The notes below the pieces were generated by a model. That model saw only the letters and a list, made by a program, of their open reading frames with translations, was not told the origin of the DNA and ran no database searches. From assembly GCF_009767585.1 (NCBI RefSeq), contig NZ_WSNW01000001.1:682001-746000 (forward strand): a DNA stretch of 64,000 nucleotides, written 5' to 3'. The position numbers and the translations under genes are program-made. Positions 51,448 to 60,731 of this stretch are shown one piece after another; the first letter of the stretch is position 1; each line of letters opens with the position of its first letter. Source of the stretch: Coprobacillus cateniformis (lineage in GTDB: Bacteria > Bacillota_I > Bacilli_A > Erysipelotrichales > Coprobacillaceae).

Positions 51448-52194
51448 TCATATAAAGTCTTTCACAATTTGTGCAACCTCTTCAGCACGACTAAGAACAG
51501 TTGGATGTTGACCATCTTTAAACAAATATGAACTCCCATGCATAACATCTTTGAGGATATCATCAAATTCATCTTTGAGATTTTGTCCTAGCATTTCATC
51601 ATTAAGACTCCCAATCAGTAAAAGTGGATTTTTTATACTCTCAAATGAATCATGAAAAAGCGGTTCTTGTGATTGTGCTAATGAAACAAGTGATCTTGTA
51701 TTCGCCTCCACAACCGACAACCAATCTTCACCCTGACACCATTCATAAAAAAGTTTAGCATCTGCATCTTTTATAGAGAAATTCCTTTCAGCCAGCAAAT
51801 CATCAGCAAAACCTTCTCTTAAAGTTCTTCCATCAAAACTATCAGCAATCACCTTTCCAATAAGTTCTGGTTTTTTCATAACAACATGAAGTGCAACATA
51901 TGCCCCTCCACTTGTTCCTAAAAGATGAACTCTATCATAAGATAAATGTTCCAATAGAGCAATTGTCTGCAAAGCTTGATCTTCCCATAATTGAATTGGG
52001 AATTCTTTCACTCTATCTGATTGTCCATTCCCTAAAAAATCTATCAAAATGCATTGAAAACAATCTTGATATAAAGGTAAAATCATCTCAAACATCTTTG
52101 ATGATGCTGTATCTCCATGAAGGAATAATAATGGTTCTCCTTCCCCTATAACCTGATAAAAAATATTTTTTGATTGATATTTAAAATATGACAT
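51448..52194 (-). CDS. Alpha/beta-fold hydrolase
   Basis: 248 residues. EPLLFLHGDTASS is the oxyanion loop, ILIDFLGNGQSDR the strand-turn, LLGTSGGAYVAL the nucleophile elbow (Ser in G-x-S-x-G) and DGQHPTVLSR the His. The nearest look is to proline-iminopeptidase/esterase-type hydrolases, but the substrate is unknown. Two adjacent ATGs follow AGGAGG; the second (6-base spacing) is used here. Confidence 0.82.
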   Translation of the reverse strand: MSYFKYQSKNIFYQVIGEGEPLLFLHGDTASSKMFEMILPLYQDCFQCILIDFLGNGQSDRVKEFPIQLWEDQALQTIALLEHLSYDRVHLLGTSGGAYVALHVVMKKPELIGKVIADSFDGRTLREGFADDLLAERNFSIKDADAKLFYEWCQGEDWLSVVEANTRSLVSLAQSQEPLFHDSFESIKNPLLLIGSLNDEMLGQNLKDEFDDILKDVMHGSSYLFKDGQHPTVLSRAEEVAQIVKDFI

Positions 52195-52239
52195 CATTGT
52201 CCTCCTAATCTTTTCTTTAACTGTTATGATTAGCAAGAC

Positions 52240-52271
52240 TTATTACACTTAAGCCTTGCTTAGTGCAATAA
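52240..52271. promoter_or_regulatory. Imperfect long dyad upstream of the hydrolase gene
   Basis: TTATTACACTTAAGC (52240-52254) is mirrored by GCTTAGTGCAATAA (52258-52271) with two mismatches or gaps. It lies 46 bases before the hydrolase start and could be an operator or a 5' hairpin. Confidence 0.45.
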
Positions 52272-52316
52272 CATCCATATACCCATATAATCAACTCCTT
52301 TTTTCTATTATAACAA

Positions 52317-52355
52317 TCAAAAAGAGAAACAGCAATACTATAGCTATTTCTCTTT
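52317..52355 (-). terminator. Terminator of the XRE-membrane protein pair
   Basis: AAAGAGAAACAGC (52321-52333) pairs with GCTATTTCTCTTT (52343-52355) with one mismatch. On the minus strand TTTTTG follows. Confidence 0.75.
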
Positions 52356-52664
52356 AATTTCTTTGATATCTTTAATTTGTGATATTCTTATGACTTTCTT
52401 TATTTCCTTTTTAGATTTTTGAATGACAATCATCAGCCATTCATCATCATAATCTTGAATAACCCCTATTGTACTATAAGCAATATCAATCATCCATGAT
52501 GGCTCTTGTAAAACTATTTCACATCTTTGATGAACAAAATCCTTCAAGCGTTCTTGTATTAAAATGACTTCTTTCACATCCTTTTTTGTCGTTGTGGGTG
52601 CTTTCACAACACGTAAAATGTTTAAACAAACCAAAAGAATAATAATCAATAAAATCTCTATCAT
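52344..52664 (-). CDS. Small membrane-anchored protein of unknown function
   Basis: 106 residues: one N-terminal helix IEILLIIILLVCLNILRVV, then a soluble charged region with EIVLQEPSWMIDIAYSTIGV and DEWLMIVIQKSKKE and a Lys/Ile-rich end. The soluble part resembles the beta-rich C-terminal part of the regulator encoded upstream, so the two may form one functional unit. It has a GGAGG site and overlaps the regulator gene by 4 bases. I recognise no family. Confidence 0.7.
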   Translation of the reverse strand: MIEILLIIILLVCLNILRVVKAPTTTKKDVKEVILIQERLKDFVHQRCEIVLQEPSWMIDIAYSTIGVIQDYDDEWLMIVIQKSKKEIKKVIRISQIKDIKEIKEK

Positions 52665-53125
52665 ATCTTTTCCTCCACAACTTCAAAACCATTCACTGTT
52701 GCCAAATCAACTAGTTTTGTCACAGTTTCCTTTTTAAACAATGAACCTGCACTCTTTCTTTGATATTGAATTTTAATCCAATCCTCATTCATATCAATAA
52801 TTTTAGCCTTAGGAGTCGTTGTTGTATCAAACAATAACGAACCATCACTACATTCTAATATACATGTTTGTCCAACCAAAGAAAACAAAGCATGCAGATC
52901 TTTCTTTGCTTTCTCCTTAATAATAACCTCTACATCATTCTCAGTTAAATCATCTAAACTCACATTATAGAGATTAGCAAGCATTCTCGCTTTATCTAAA
53001 GTTGGAATTCCTTGATCACTTTCCCAATTAGAAATAGTCTGTCTTGTCACTGAAATCAAATCAGCTACCTCTTGTTGACTATATCCATGTTTTTTTCTTA
53101 ATCGCATTAATTTCTCACCTAACAT
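52661..53125 (-). CDS. XRE family transcriptional regulator
   Basis: 154 residues. The helix-turn-helix is KHGYSQQEVADLISVTRQTI then SNWESDQGIPTLDKARMLAN (about 12-50). The C-terminal 75 residues form a compact beta domain (LVGQTCILECSDGSLLFD, then WIKIQYQRKSAG), not a known ligand domain. RBS GGAGG. It is coupled to the small membrane protein behind it, as in membrane-gated two-gene regulatory pairs. Confidence 0.88.
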   Translation of the reverse strand: MLGEKLMRLRKKHGYSQQEVADLISVTRQTISNWESDQGIPTLDKARMLANLYNVSLDDLTENDVEVIIKEKAKKDLHALFSLVGQTCILECSDGSLLFDTTTTPKAKIIDMNEDWIKIQYQRKSAGSLFKKETVTKLVDLATVNGFEVVEEKI

Positions 53126-53214
53126 AATTAACCTCCAACATATCTATATTATAAAGAAAAAAGACATAATTGCCTAGCAAATCTCTTTAGCAATATGTCC
53201 AATTCTTTTCACAT

Positions 53215-53781
53215 TTAACGCTTTTGTATCAATTCACGATACAATAATTCATGTAAAGAAGAATATCCTTTTTCAATCTTATGCTTTAAAGCTAAATATT
53301 GTTCACTTGGACCTTCTTCATGGATATTTAATTGTTCACATAATTCTAAAAACAGTTCATAGTGAACAACAAAGATTTCATCAATTACCTCTTCAATACA
53401 AATCTTTCTCATTCTTTCTTGCCTTGTTAATCCAAATTCCTTTTCGTATGCTTCTTCAAGAATACGATATTCAAAATGAGTATAACCCACTGTCTTAATA
53501 ATTTCATTAATAATTGTTCTTTGTGATAATAGAACTGTTCCTCTTCGACGAATATTTTGATCCCTTGTCTCTATGACTACACTATATTGACCATCACCTA
53601 CAACAAAAATACTATCTTCTATTCCTTCTAAAACCATTTGACAATAAATAAAATCATGTAATTGTTCTTGACTCACACGATAAATCGGCAAATAGTGGAA
53701 TTCTTCATAACAGTCATCATCCTGCCACTCATAGGGTTCTAACAGTTCTTCATCGTCATACACCATATTCACTAAAAACAT
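53215..53781 (-). CDS. DUF3603 family protein
   Basis: 188 residues from MFLVNMVYDDEELLEPYEWQ. HYLPIYRVSQEQLHDFIY, then SIFVVGDGQYSVVIETRD, then GLTRQERMRKICIEEV follow the DUF3603 pattern of Firmicutes. It is a soluble acidic protein without membrane segments, and the role is unknown. AGGGGG lies 7 bases before the chosen ATG; a start 21 bases earlier has no RBS. It stands alone. Confidence 0.7.
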   Translation of the reverse strand: MFLVNMVYDDEELLEPYEWQDDDCYEEFHYLPIYRVSQEQLHDFIYCQMVLEGIEDSIFVVGDGQYSVVIETRDQNIRRRGTVLLSQRTIINEIIKTVGYTHFEYRILEEAYEKEFGLTRQERMRKICIEEVIDEIFVVHYELFLELCEQLNIHEEGPSEQYLALKHKIEKGYSSLHELLYRELIQKR

Positions 53782-54003
53782 AAACAACCCCCTATATTTC
53801 ATTTTATTCTAGTATTCCTTAAAAATGCGTTATTATAATTCTTTCTATATTTTTTTAATAAATTCATATATAATATATGTATATGATAAAAATAGGAAAT
53901 AACTTACAATTTTGAAAGTCATTAACTTAAAAATGTAAGAATCAATTATGGTTAGATGTTTATTTTCTATATATACTATAGATAGGAATAAGGGGGAATC
54001 AAT

Positions 54004-54843
54004 ATGGAAGTCTTACAAAATATAATTGTTTATGCTATTTTAGGAGCTATTCAAGGGTTTAGTGAACCAATTCCTATCTCAAGCAGTGGACATTTGGTTA
54101 TTTTTAAAAATATCTTTGAACATTTTGGATGGAATTTTCCTACCACTGATATCACTTTTGAGGTGCTTGTCAATACTGGTTCTCTATTAGCTATTATGTT
54201 CTATTATCGAAAAGATATAGCTAGATTATTTATGTCTTTTTTTGGTTATATGTTCAAAGCAGAAAAACGTGATGAACTGCTTCCAGATTTTAGATATTGC
54301 ATGCTGTTGATTGTTGCAACAATTCCCGCTGCTATTGGTGGTGTATTGTTTAATGATTATATTGAAACTGCTTTTTCTAATGTAAAACTGGTTGGTGGAA
54401 CCTTATTAATTACTGCTGTTTTCTTAATGCTTATTCATAAATATGGTTATAAAGGAAAACGCACAAAAAAGAAATTGAACCTATGGGATGCATTACGTAT
54501 GGGTTGTTTCCAACTGATTGCTTTACTTCCTGGTATTTCAAGGAGTGGATCTACCATTACTGGTGGAATGCTTGGAGGCTTGGAACAAAAAACAGCAAGA
54601 GACTTTTCTTTCTTTATGTTTATGCCTGTCAGTTTAGGGGCAATTATTCTAAAGATCAAGGATTTTGTAGCCAGTCCAACACTAGCAACTCTATGGTTAC
54701 CTTATTTGATTGCTTTTATTGTAAGTGGTATTGTCACATACCTAGCATTACAATTATTATTCTCATTCTTAAACAAACGTAAAATGAATTATTTTTCTAT
54801 TTACTGTTTTGTCATGGGGTTATTTGCACTCATTGTTCTTTAA
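54004..54843 (+). CDS. uppP: Undecaprenyl-diphosphatase (UppP/BacA)
   Basis: 279 residues, about eight membrane helices. FSEPIPISSSGHLVIF holds the catalytic Glu and Ser/His region, and LLPGISRSGSTITGGML the second signature with the Arg. It recycles undecaprenyl diphosphate for wall synthesis and gives bacitracin tolerance. RBS AGGGGG. A 200-base leader with only weak promoter-like TATACT precedes it. Confidence 0.96.
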   Translation: MEVLQNIIVYAILGAIQGFSEPIPISSSGHLVIFKNIFEHFGWNFPTTDITFEVLVNTGSLLAIMFYYRKDIARLFMSFFGYMFKAEKRDELLPDFRYCMLLIVATIPAAIGGVLFNDYIETAFSNVKLVGGTLLITAVFLMLIHKYGYKGKRTKKKLNLWDALRMGCFQLIALLPGISRSGSTITGGMLGGLEQKTARDFSFFMFMPVSLGAIILKIKDFVASPTLATLWLPYLIAFIVSGIVTYLALQLLFSFLNKRKMNYFSIYCFVMGLFALIVL

Positions 54844-54844
54844 G

Positions 54845-54870
54845 AAAGATGACTTTAAGGTCATCTTTTT
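54845..54870 (+). terminator. Terminator of uppP
   Basis: AAAGATGAC (54845-54853) pairs with GTCATCTTT (54860-54868) and continues into T residues. Confidence 0.85.
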
Positions 54871-54945
54871 AGTTATAAAGAAAAGGAGTTCATTTTAACC
54901 CCTCATACATGCAATAAATAATGTTGTAACTTTTTTAAATATATT

Positions 54946-55296
54946 TTATAGTAAAAAATAATCTTGTTTATGTTTTTGAAACATTTCTTGGGACTTTGTT
55001 TTAAGTCCTTTTTCTTCTAATAAATGAATATATGAAATATCTTTTTCTGCTAAATAATCTAAATTAATCCATTTGCATTGATAATCTTTTTGATTATGTG
55101 TTGGAAACAACAAAGAAGATTCAAATACAATTGGATTTTTATATTTATGATTCTTACGACTCATTCGTTCTAAATCGCGAGAACTTTTCAGAATAATTTC
55201 ATAATGCCCATCAGCATAATATATGCGGATATATCCATTATAATTTTCTATTAAAATAGCAATTCTATGACTTAACTGCGATAACTTCAACTTCAA
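54946..55296 (-). CDS. Hypothetical protein downstream of ridA
   Basis: About 116 residues if translation starts at the TTG at 55296, which has AAGGAG six bases upstream inside the ridA 3' end; an ATG at 55323 lacks an RBS. The sequence (IAILIENYNGYIRIYYADGH, LKSSRDLERMSRKNHKYKN, then KWINLDYLAEKD) is a small soluble basic protein with no family I know. The overlap of about 30 bases implies coupling to ridA. Confidence 0.6.
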   Translation of the reverse strand: MKLKLSQLSHRIAILIENYNGYIRIYYADGHYEIILKSSRDLERMSRKNHKYKNPIVFESSLLFPTHNQKDYQCKWINLDYLAEKDISYIHLLEEKGLKTKSQEMFQKHKQDYFLL

Positions 55297-55642
55297 TAAG
55301 AGCTCCTTTTGGAAGTTTAGCAACCTCTACAGCACTTCTTGCAGGATATGGTTCCACAAAATATTCAGCATAAATTCCATTTACAGTTACAAAATCATCC
55401 ATATTATCTAAGAAAACAGTTGTTTTCACAACATTAGAAAAATCCAAACCTTGACTTTCTAATAATCCTTTGACATTATCCAATGATTGTCTTGTTTGTG
55501 CTTCAATTCCTACAGGCATTTCTCCAGTTGTTGGATTTAAAGGGATTTGCCCAGAAAAGAAAATCATATTTCCCATATCAATACCTTGACTATATGGTCC
55601 AATAGCACCTGGTGCTTTATCTGTTTTTACGGCTTCTTTCAT
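55265..55642 (-). CDS. ridA: RidA family enamine/imine deaminase
   Basis: 125 residues. AIGPYSQGIDMGNMIFFSGQ is the opening, the signature near the end is YPARSAVEVAKLPKGALIEV, and the catalytic Arg lies in PARSAVEV with Glu in LIEVEVIAV. It hydrolyses reactive enamines from pyridoxal-phosphate enzymes such as threonine dehydratase. RBS GGAGG. Confidence 0.97.
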   Translation of the reverse strand: MKEAVKTDKAPGAIGPYSQGIDMGNMIFFSGQIPLNPTTGEMPVGIEAQTRQSLDNVKGLLESQGLDFSNVVKTTVFLDNMDDFVTVNGIYAEYFVEPYPARSAVEVAKLPKGALIEVEVIAVKS

Positions 55643-55722
55643 TATATATTCCTCCTTAACATATTCTTATTATAACAAATATTTATATCCTCGACTATAC
55701 TCCTTTTGGCAAATTAATAGTC

Positions 55723-56481
55723 TTATTCCCCCTTAAGAGAACAATACTCTAAATATCGTAAAAATAACATATTCACAATCAAGAAAAAGTGCCCAGTACA
55801 ACAATAGCTTTTATCTTGAAATCCAGTATGAAAATAACTTGTCTTAAATCCAATAAATTCATCTACATGCAAAGATAAAAGATTTTGATTGTCCATTGCA
55901 ATTCCAATAGTTGAGATATGCATTTTTTCTAATACTTTTGACAAGGTGACAATTGTTTCATTATCTCCTGATAAAGAAATTAAAATAAACAAGTCATCTT
56001 TTGAAGCATTATTTAGTACTGTATCAAGTTCACTTCTTCCTTCAATAACATGCATAATTTTATGACGATAAGCAAATTCACGATTAAATTCCTGGGCAGC
56101 ATGAAATTGCACTTCACCCGTACTATAAATATAAATACGTCGTGCTTCATCAATCAGTTTAAGAACTTGATCCAAATCCTTATTCTCCATAATATCCAGT
56201 GTTTCTTTTAATTCATCAGCAACTTTATGCATAATTTGACTATCAAAATCAAATTGTTTTTTCATACTCCATTTCAAATGAATCTTTAATTCACTATATC
56301 CATCTAAACCTATCTTTTTACAGAAACGAATAATACTTGTATGAGAAACATTACATGTTCGAGCAAGTTCTTGAATAGACATTTTTTGGCAATCACTTTT
56401 ATGATGATAAATATATTGCCAAATATATAAGTCATTTTCGTTCAATTGATCATAATGACTATTTACCATCTCATCTAACAT
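55723..56481 (-). CDS. RpiR/MurR family regulator (second of tandem pair)
   Basis: 252 residues. The HTH (LARTCNVSHTSIIRFCKKIG, about 40-60) and SIS domain (about 110-230: RRIYIYSTGEVQFHAAQEF, LFILISLSGDN) are standard. The SIS domain would bind a sugar phosphate. The gene shares LNENDLYIWQYI with its neighbour, so the pair arose by duplication; the starts overlap (ATG near the upstream stop). Confidence 0.92.
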   Translation of the reverse strand: MLDEMVNSHYDQLNENDLYIWQYIYHHKSDCQKMSIQELARTCNVSHTSIIRFCKKIGLDGYSELKIHLKWSMKKQFDFDSQIMHKVADELKETLDIMENKDLDQVLKLIDEARRIYIYSTGEVQFHAAQEFNREFAYRHKIMHVIEGRSELDTVLNNASKDDLFILISLSGDNETIVTLSKVLEKMHISTIGIAMDNQNLLSLHVDEFIGFKTSYFHTGFQDKSYCCTGHFFLIVNMLFLRYLEYCSLKGE

Positions 56482-57238
56482 CACTTGTCATCTTCCTTTC
56501 ATGATAATCTAAATACTTTACAAGTATAAAATCTATTAAAATAAAATAATTAACTAAACCTTCATGTCTTGGTCCTAAAGGATTTAATAAATTAGGAACT
56601 TCAACATAAAATGATTCATTTGCAATATGTGATAATGTATTATCTTGAGTTGCAGTAATCGCAATAATAGGAACACTTTTTGCTTTGAGTTTTTTAGCAA
56701 ATTCTATAATTTGTTTGTTTTCTCCAGAATATGAAACCATGATAATCATATCACGGCTTGTCATCATTTCTTCAAATGCATAAGTCTCATTCATAGAACG
56801 AATTGTAAAAAAGAGTTTTCCAACTTCTAAAAATGATCTCTTAATTTCTGCAGCAACATTATTTTGAATACTCCCACTTCCATAAACATATGCATTTTCT
56901 GCCTGATCAATAATTTCAATAACATGGGTGATATCTTTCTCTTTAATTTTATCCATAAAATTGTGATATGTCTGATAAACCAATTCTAGCCCTGTCTGCT
57001 TATGCTGATATGTTTGATTATCAATACGTAGATAAACCTTAAGCTCAGTATATCCTTTTAACCCAAGTCTTTGTGAAAAACGTAAGATTGTTGTTCTAGA
57101 AACATGACAATGATTAGCTAAGTCATCAATGGATAATTTTTCACATTCTTTACGATGAGCACTAATGTATTGCCAGATATAGAGATCATTCTCATTTAAG
57201 CGATTATAATTTTTATTAATTAACTCTTCTAAGCGCAT
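56471..57238 (-). CDS. RpiR/MurR family regulator (first of tandem pair)
   Basis: 255 residues from MRLEELINKNYNRLNENDLY, the second of two close ATGs after GGAGG (spacing 7). HTH LANHCHVSRTTILRFSQRLG and SIS domain NAYVYGSGSIQNNVAAEIKR, IIMVSYSGENKQIIEFAKKL. Probable regulators of the neighbouring PTS/GH1 operon or of another sugar-phosphate pathway. The order, regulator pair next to ROK-GH1-PTS genes, supports that. Confidence 0.93.
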   Translation of the reverse strand: MRLEELINKNYNRLNENDLYIWQYISAHRKECEKLSIDDLANHCHVSRTTILRFSQRLGLKGYTELKVYLRIDNQTYQHKQTGLELVYQTYHNFMDKIKEKDITHVIEIIDQAENAYVYGSGSIQNNVAAEIKRSFLEVGKLFFTIRSMNETYAFEEMMTSRDMIIMVSYSGENKQIIEFAKKLKAKSVPIIAITATQDNTLSHIANESFYVEVPNLLNPLGPRHEGLVNYFILIDFILVKYLDYHERKMTSDVR

Positions 57239-57308
57239 TGTCATTCCTCCCACTTATTTCCATTATATCATAAAGATTTGTACATATATATGTCATTTTT
57301 CATCAAAA

Positions 57309-57342
57309 GAAAAAGCAAGATACTTTCGCTGATTCTTGCTCA
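57309..57342 (-). terminator. Terminator of the PTS-esterase-GH1-ROK operon
   Basis: AGCAAGA (57314-57320) pairs with TCTTGCT (57334-57340). On the minus strand TTTTTC follows. It is about 120 bases after the ROK stop. Confidence 0.65.
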
Positions 57343-57463
57343 ATAAGGTGGAAATGTTTAAAGTTTTAAAAATGAAAGAAGAAATAAAATTTCTAAACAC
57401 ATAGGAATTTGACTCCTTCTTTTCATTTATTTATGCTATACCCTCAAGTAAGAACTCTTTTGC

Positions 57464-58363
57464 TCAGCTTCTTGCTTTTGAGTGTTGTTTTTGAAAATGA
57501 TAATAAGCACCAATGAGATTAGCGTCATTATGATGAGCACAAGAGATTATTTCTAAAGGAGGAATTGGATATGGTAATGAATCATAGAAATTTTGCAAAG
57601 CTCTTTGAATCCCACTAACAAAGATAGGATTTTCAGACACACCACCACCTAAACAGACACGCTGTGGATCAATGATTAATTGTAAATTCATTAATTGAAT
57701 AACGACATCATAACAGTACTTCTCAAACATTTCGACAGCTTTTTGATCACCTTGTTCAATCCATTCAAAAACTGTTTTCCCATCACTTGGTTCAATACCT
57801 TTCATATCACAAACGCGTTTCACAAATCCAGGAATACCCGCTATATTTCCAAACACTGCATCATGACCATATGTTTTTAAATCTTTACATATTAACATCG
57901 ATACTTCTCCAGAAAGTAAATGTGTTCCTTTATAAATATCACCATTGATAATAAAACATCCACCAACACCTGTTCCAAATGTTAAGACAATTCCATTTTG
58001 AATACCTTGCATATGTCCACTTGTCATTTCAGCAAGGGCTGCACATCTGGCATCATTTTCAACTTCCACTTGAGTATGCAATTCATCTTCATAATACTTT
58101 TTAATATTTAACTGATGATGATAAGTCAAAGAACCACCCTGATGTACGAAACCTGTTTTGGTATTGATTGTTCCTGGTAACGATAAACAGATACCACCTT
58201 TTTCATCACTTTCATGACCCCATATTTCCTTAATGACTGCTAGAAAATCTTCTTTCGTTGTCCGTGGTGTTGGTTTTTTCCCTTGTGATAATATATTAGC
58301 TTTTTCATCTAACCATGCATATTTAATAAAGGTTCCACCTGCATCTATACTTAAATACTTCAT
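57464..58363 (-). CDS. ROK family sugar kinase
   Basis: 299 residues from MKYLSIDAGGTFIKYA. The ATP loop is DAGGTFIKY, then CLSLPGTINTKTG, VLTFGTGVGGCFIING and GEVSMLICKDL. The usual zinc Cys cluster of ROK is absent. It would phosphorylate glucose or mannose freed by GH1. It overlaps GH1 by 4 bases (ATGA). Confidence 0.9.
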   Translation of the reverse strand: MKYLSIDAGGTFIKYAWLDEKANILSQGKKPTPRTTKEDFLAVIKEIWGHESDEKGGICLSLPGTINTKTGFVHQGGSLTYHHQLNIKKYYEDELHTQVEVENDARCAALAEMTSGHMQGIQNGIVLTFGTGVGGCFIINGDIYKGTHLLSGEVSMLICKDLKTYGHDAVFGNIAGIPGFVKRVCDMKGIEPSDGKTVFEWIEQGDQKAVEMFEKYCYDVVIQLMNLQLIIDPQRVCLGGGVSENPIFVSGIQRALQNFYDSLPYPIPPLEIISCAHHNDANLIGAYYHFQKQHSKARS

Positions 58364-59757
58364 GATAAATCTTCTCCATTCGTTGCAATGACTTTTTGAT
58401 ACCAATAATAAGAATCTTTCTTGATACGCTTTAAAGTTCCATTCCCCTGATTATCTTTATCAACATAGATAAAGCCATAACGTTTCTTCATCTCACCAGT
58501 TCCTGCACTTACAATATCGATAGGTCCCCACGCTGTATAACCCATCAAATCAATATGTTCAGCTTCAACTGTTTTCTTCATCATATCTAAATGCTGACGT
58601 AAATAATCAATACGATAATCATCATGAATACATCCATCTTCTGTTAACTGATCATCATATCCTAGACCATTTTCAACAATAAATAATGGCTTTTCATAAC
58701 GCTCATACAGTTCCTTCATTAAGAAAGACAAACCTTGAGGATCAATTTGCCAGCCCCATTCACTGGCTTTTAAATAAGGATTTTTAAGGCCTTTGACAAT
58801 ATTTCCCTGAGTTTCTTCACCATTATTATTACGTGAAACAACTTGTGATGAATAGTAAGAGAACCCAATATAATCGACACATCCCTGTGACAAAATTTCC
58901 TGATCTTCTTTCGTCACATTAATCTTCACACCATAACTCTTAAAATAAGCTGGATAATGTCCACGCACATGGACATCACAGAAAAACAATGTCCCATCTC
59001 GTAAATAGTTTTGTGCAGCTGCAACATCTAATGGATGTGGTGTTTGCGGATAACCCACAGTTGTCATTACCATACACCCCACCTGGTTTTGAGAATCAAT
59101 AGAATGTGCAAGTCTAACAGCCTTGGCACTTGCAACAAATTGATGATGCAAAGCCTGATAAGCAATACTTTTTTCATCTTCATCTGCCTTAATAATCACA
59201 CCAGCAATGGCAGGAATATGAATTGTACTATTGATTTCATTAAATGTCATCCAATATTTCACAACACCCTGATAACGTTCAAATAATGTTTTGGCATAAT
59301 GAACATAAAAATCAATTAATTTCCGATTACGCCAGCCACCATATTTTTTAACAAGCTCTAGTGGCATTTCATAATGGGAAATGGTCACAACTGGTTCTAT
59401 TCCTTTTTGATGAAGAGTTTCAAACAAACGGTCATAAAATGCTAAACCTTTCTGATTTGGTTCCTCTTCATCACCATGAGGAAAAATACGACTCCAGGCA
59501 ATCGAAACCCTTAAACATTTGAATCCCATTTGCGCAAATAAATCTGTATCTTCTTCATAACGATGATAAAAATCAATGGCTTCATGATTTGGATAATAAC
59601 AATCTTCCTTGATATCCATTGTCATTTGACGAGGATGATCTTTATCTCCAGCTGTGATAATATCCATAATTGAAAGACCTTTCCCGTCTTCATTATAGGC
59701 GCCTTCACACTGATTGGCAGCTAAGGCTCCACCCCATAAAAAATTTTCCTTTAACAT
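58360..59757 (-). CDS. GH1 family 6-phospho-beta-glycosidase
   Basis: 465 residues. The acid/base Glu is in WMTFNEINS and the nucleophile Glu in FIVENGLGY. It opens NFLWGGALAANQCEGA, and the phosphate-site Ser/Lys/Tyr region is near SAGTGEMKKRYGFIYVD. The motif set is that of 6-phospho-beta-glucosidases (BglA/AscB). It splits phosphorylated beta-linked disaccharides brought in by the PTS. It overlaps the hydrolase gene by 7 bases. Confidence 0.96.
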   Translation of the reverse strand: MLKENFLWGGALAANQCEGAYNEDGKGLSIMDIITAGDKDHPRQMTMDIKEDCYYPNHEAIDFYHRYEEDTDLFAQMGFKCLRVSIAWSRIFPHGDEEEPNQKGLAFYDRLFETLHQKGIEPVVTISHYEMPLELVKKYGGWRNRKLIDFYVHYAKTLFERYQGVVKYWMTFNEINSTIHIPAIAGVIIKADEDEKSIAYQALHHQFVASAKAVRLAHSIDSQNQVGCMVMTTVGYPQTPHPLDVAAAQNYLRDGTLFFCDVHVRGHYPAYFKSYGVKINVTKEDQEILSQGCVDYIGFSYYSSQVVSRNNNGEETQGNIVKGLKNPYLKASEWGWQIDPQGLSFLMKELYERYEKPLFIVENGLGYDDQLTEDGCIHDDYRIDYLRQHLDMMKKTVEAEHIDLMGYTAWGPIDIVSAGTGEMKKRYGFIYVDKDNQGNGTLKRIKKDSYYWYQKVIATNGEDLS

Positions 59758-60731
59758 TCTTTCTTTTCCTTTCCTGTCATCCTATCCAAGAAAGCAACAC
59801 TCTCTTTAAAAACCTGCTTAGATTCTTCTGGATATTTGACAAAATTGAATTGAAATTCATGTGGCATATCATCATAAAAACGACTTTTCACATCAATCCC
59901 CTTTTCTTCTAAAACTTTGACTAATTTTTTCCCTTGCCACATAAATGAGAATTTTTTCCCATCACAGATATAGGCTGGAGGAAAATGACTGTTAATATTG
60001 ATAAGTGGTGATGCCAGAACTTTTTCCTGTCTTTTCATCCATGATTTATGTCCAAGATATGACCACCCAATATATTTTAAAAATGTTTTTAACTGTCTAA
60101 ATTCTTCTTTTTGTAAATCTTCTGTGAAATCATAAGGTCCACAGAATAATAGCAATCCTTGAATAGGTAAAGAATTATGAAGTTTTACTTTGCTTTGACT
60201 TGCTAATGTTTCATTGGCATCCATTGTTGCATAACAAGCTGAAATATTTGCTCCAGCTGAATCGCCACCTAAAAAAGCACCCTCTAAATTAATCTGATAG
60301 TTCTCTAACATAAACGTTTTTGCATAACATAACATTTCATCCACTTGACGAATTTGGACTGGAAATGAATATCGTGGTGCATAAGCATAATTCATTGCAC
60401 ATACAGCATATCCTTGTTTTGCTAACATTGGTCCAAAATTTTTCATACCGGCACTTGTTCCAGAAATGAATGATCCCCCATGAACCCAGACAATCACATG
60501 TCTTACAGGTGTCAGAGGATCATAATAGAAATCAAAGGTAGACTGGGGATAGGCAGAAGGATAAGGGAGGTTGGTCTTGATTATCAACCCAGTCTTGATT
60601 TCATTGATATTTTTTGGCCCCTTTTCTGTTTGTTCTTCTTTCTTAAAACGTAGGAGCCAGACAAATGGATAAGGTGTCAATACGAAGATATAAACAAAGA
60701 ATAATAAAATTGTTATTATGATTATCCACAT
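59751..60731 (-). CDS. Membrane-anchored HSL-type alpha/beta hydrolase (esterase)
   Basis: 326 residues. An N-terminal helix (WIIIITILLFFVYIFVL) anchors it. VIVWVHGGSFISGTSAG is the oxyanion HGG motif of the hormone-sensitive-lipase family. The nucleophile is Ser in LGGDSAGANISA, with Asp in ICDGKK and His in DDMPHEFQF. It removes acyl groups. It overlaps the genes on both sides, so it belongs in the operon. Confidence 0.9.
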   Translation of the reverse strand: MWIIIITILLFFVYIFVLTPYPFVWLLRFKKEEQTEKGPKNINEIKTGLIIKTNLPYPSAYPQSTFDFYYDPLTPVRHVIVWVHGGSFISGTSAGMKNFGPMLAKQGYAVCAMNYAYAPRYSFPVQIRQVDEMLCYAKTFMLENYQINLEGAFLGGDSAGANISACYATMDANETLASQSKVKLHNSLPIQGLLLFCGPYDFTEDLQKEEFRQLKTFLKYIGWSYLGHKSWMKRQEKVLASPLININSHFPPAYICDGKKFSFMWQGKKLVKVLEEKGIDVKSRFYDDMPHEFQFNFVKYPEESKQVFKESVAFLDRMTGKEKKEC

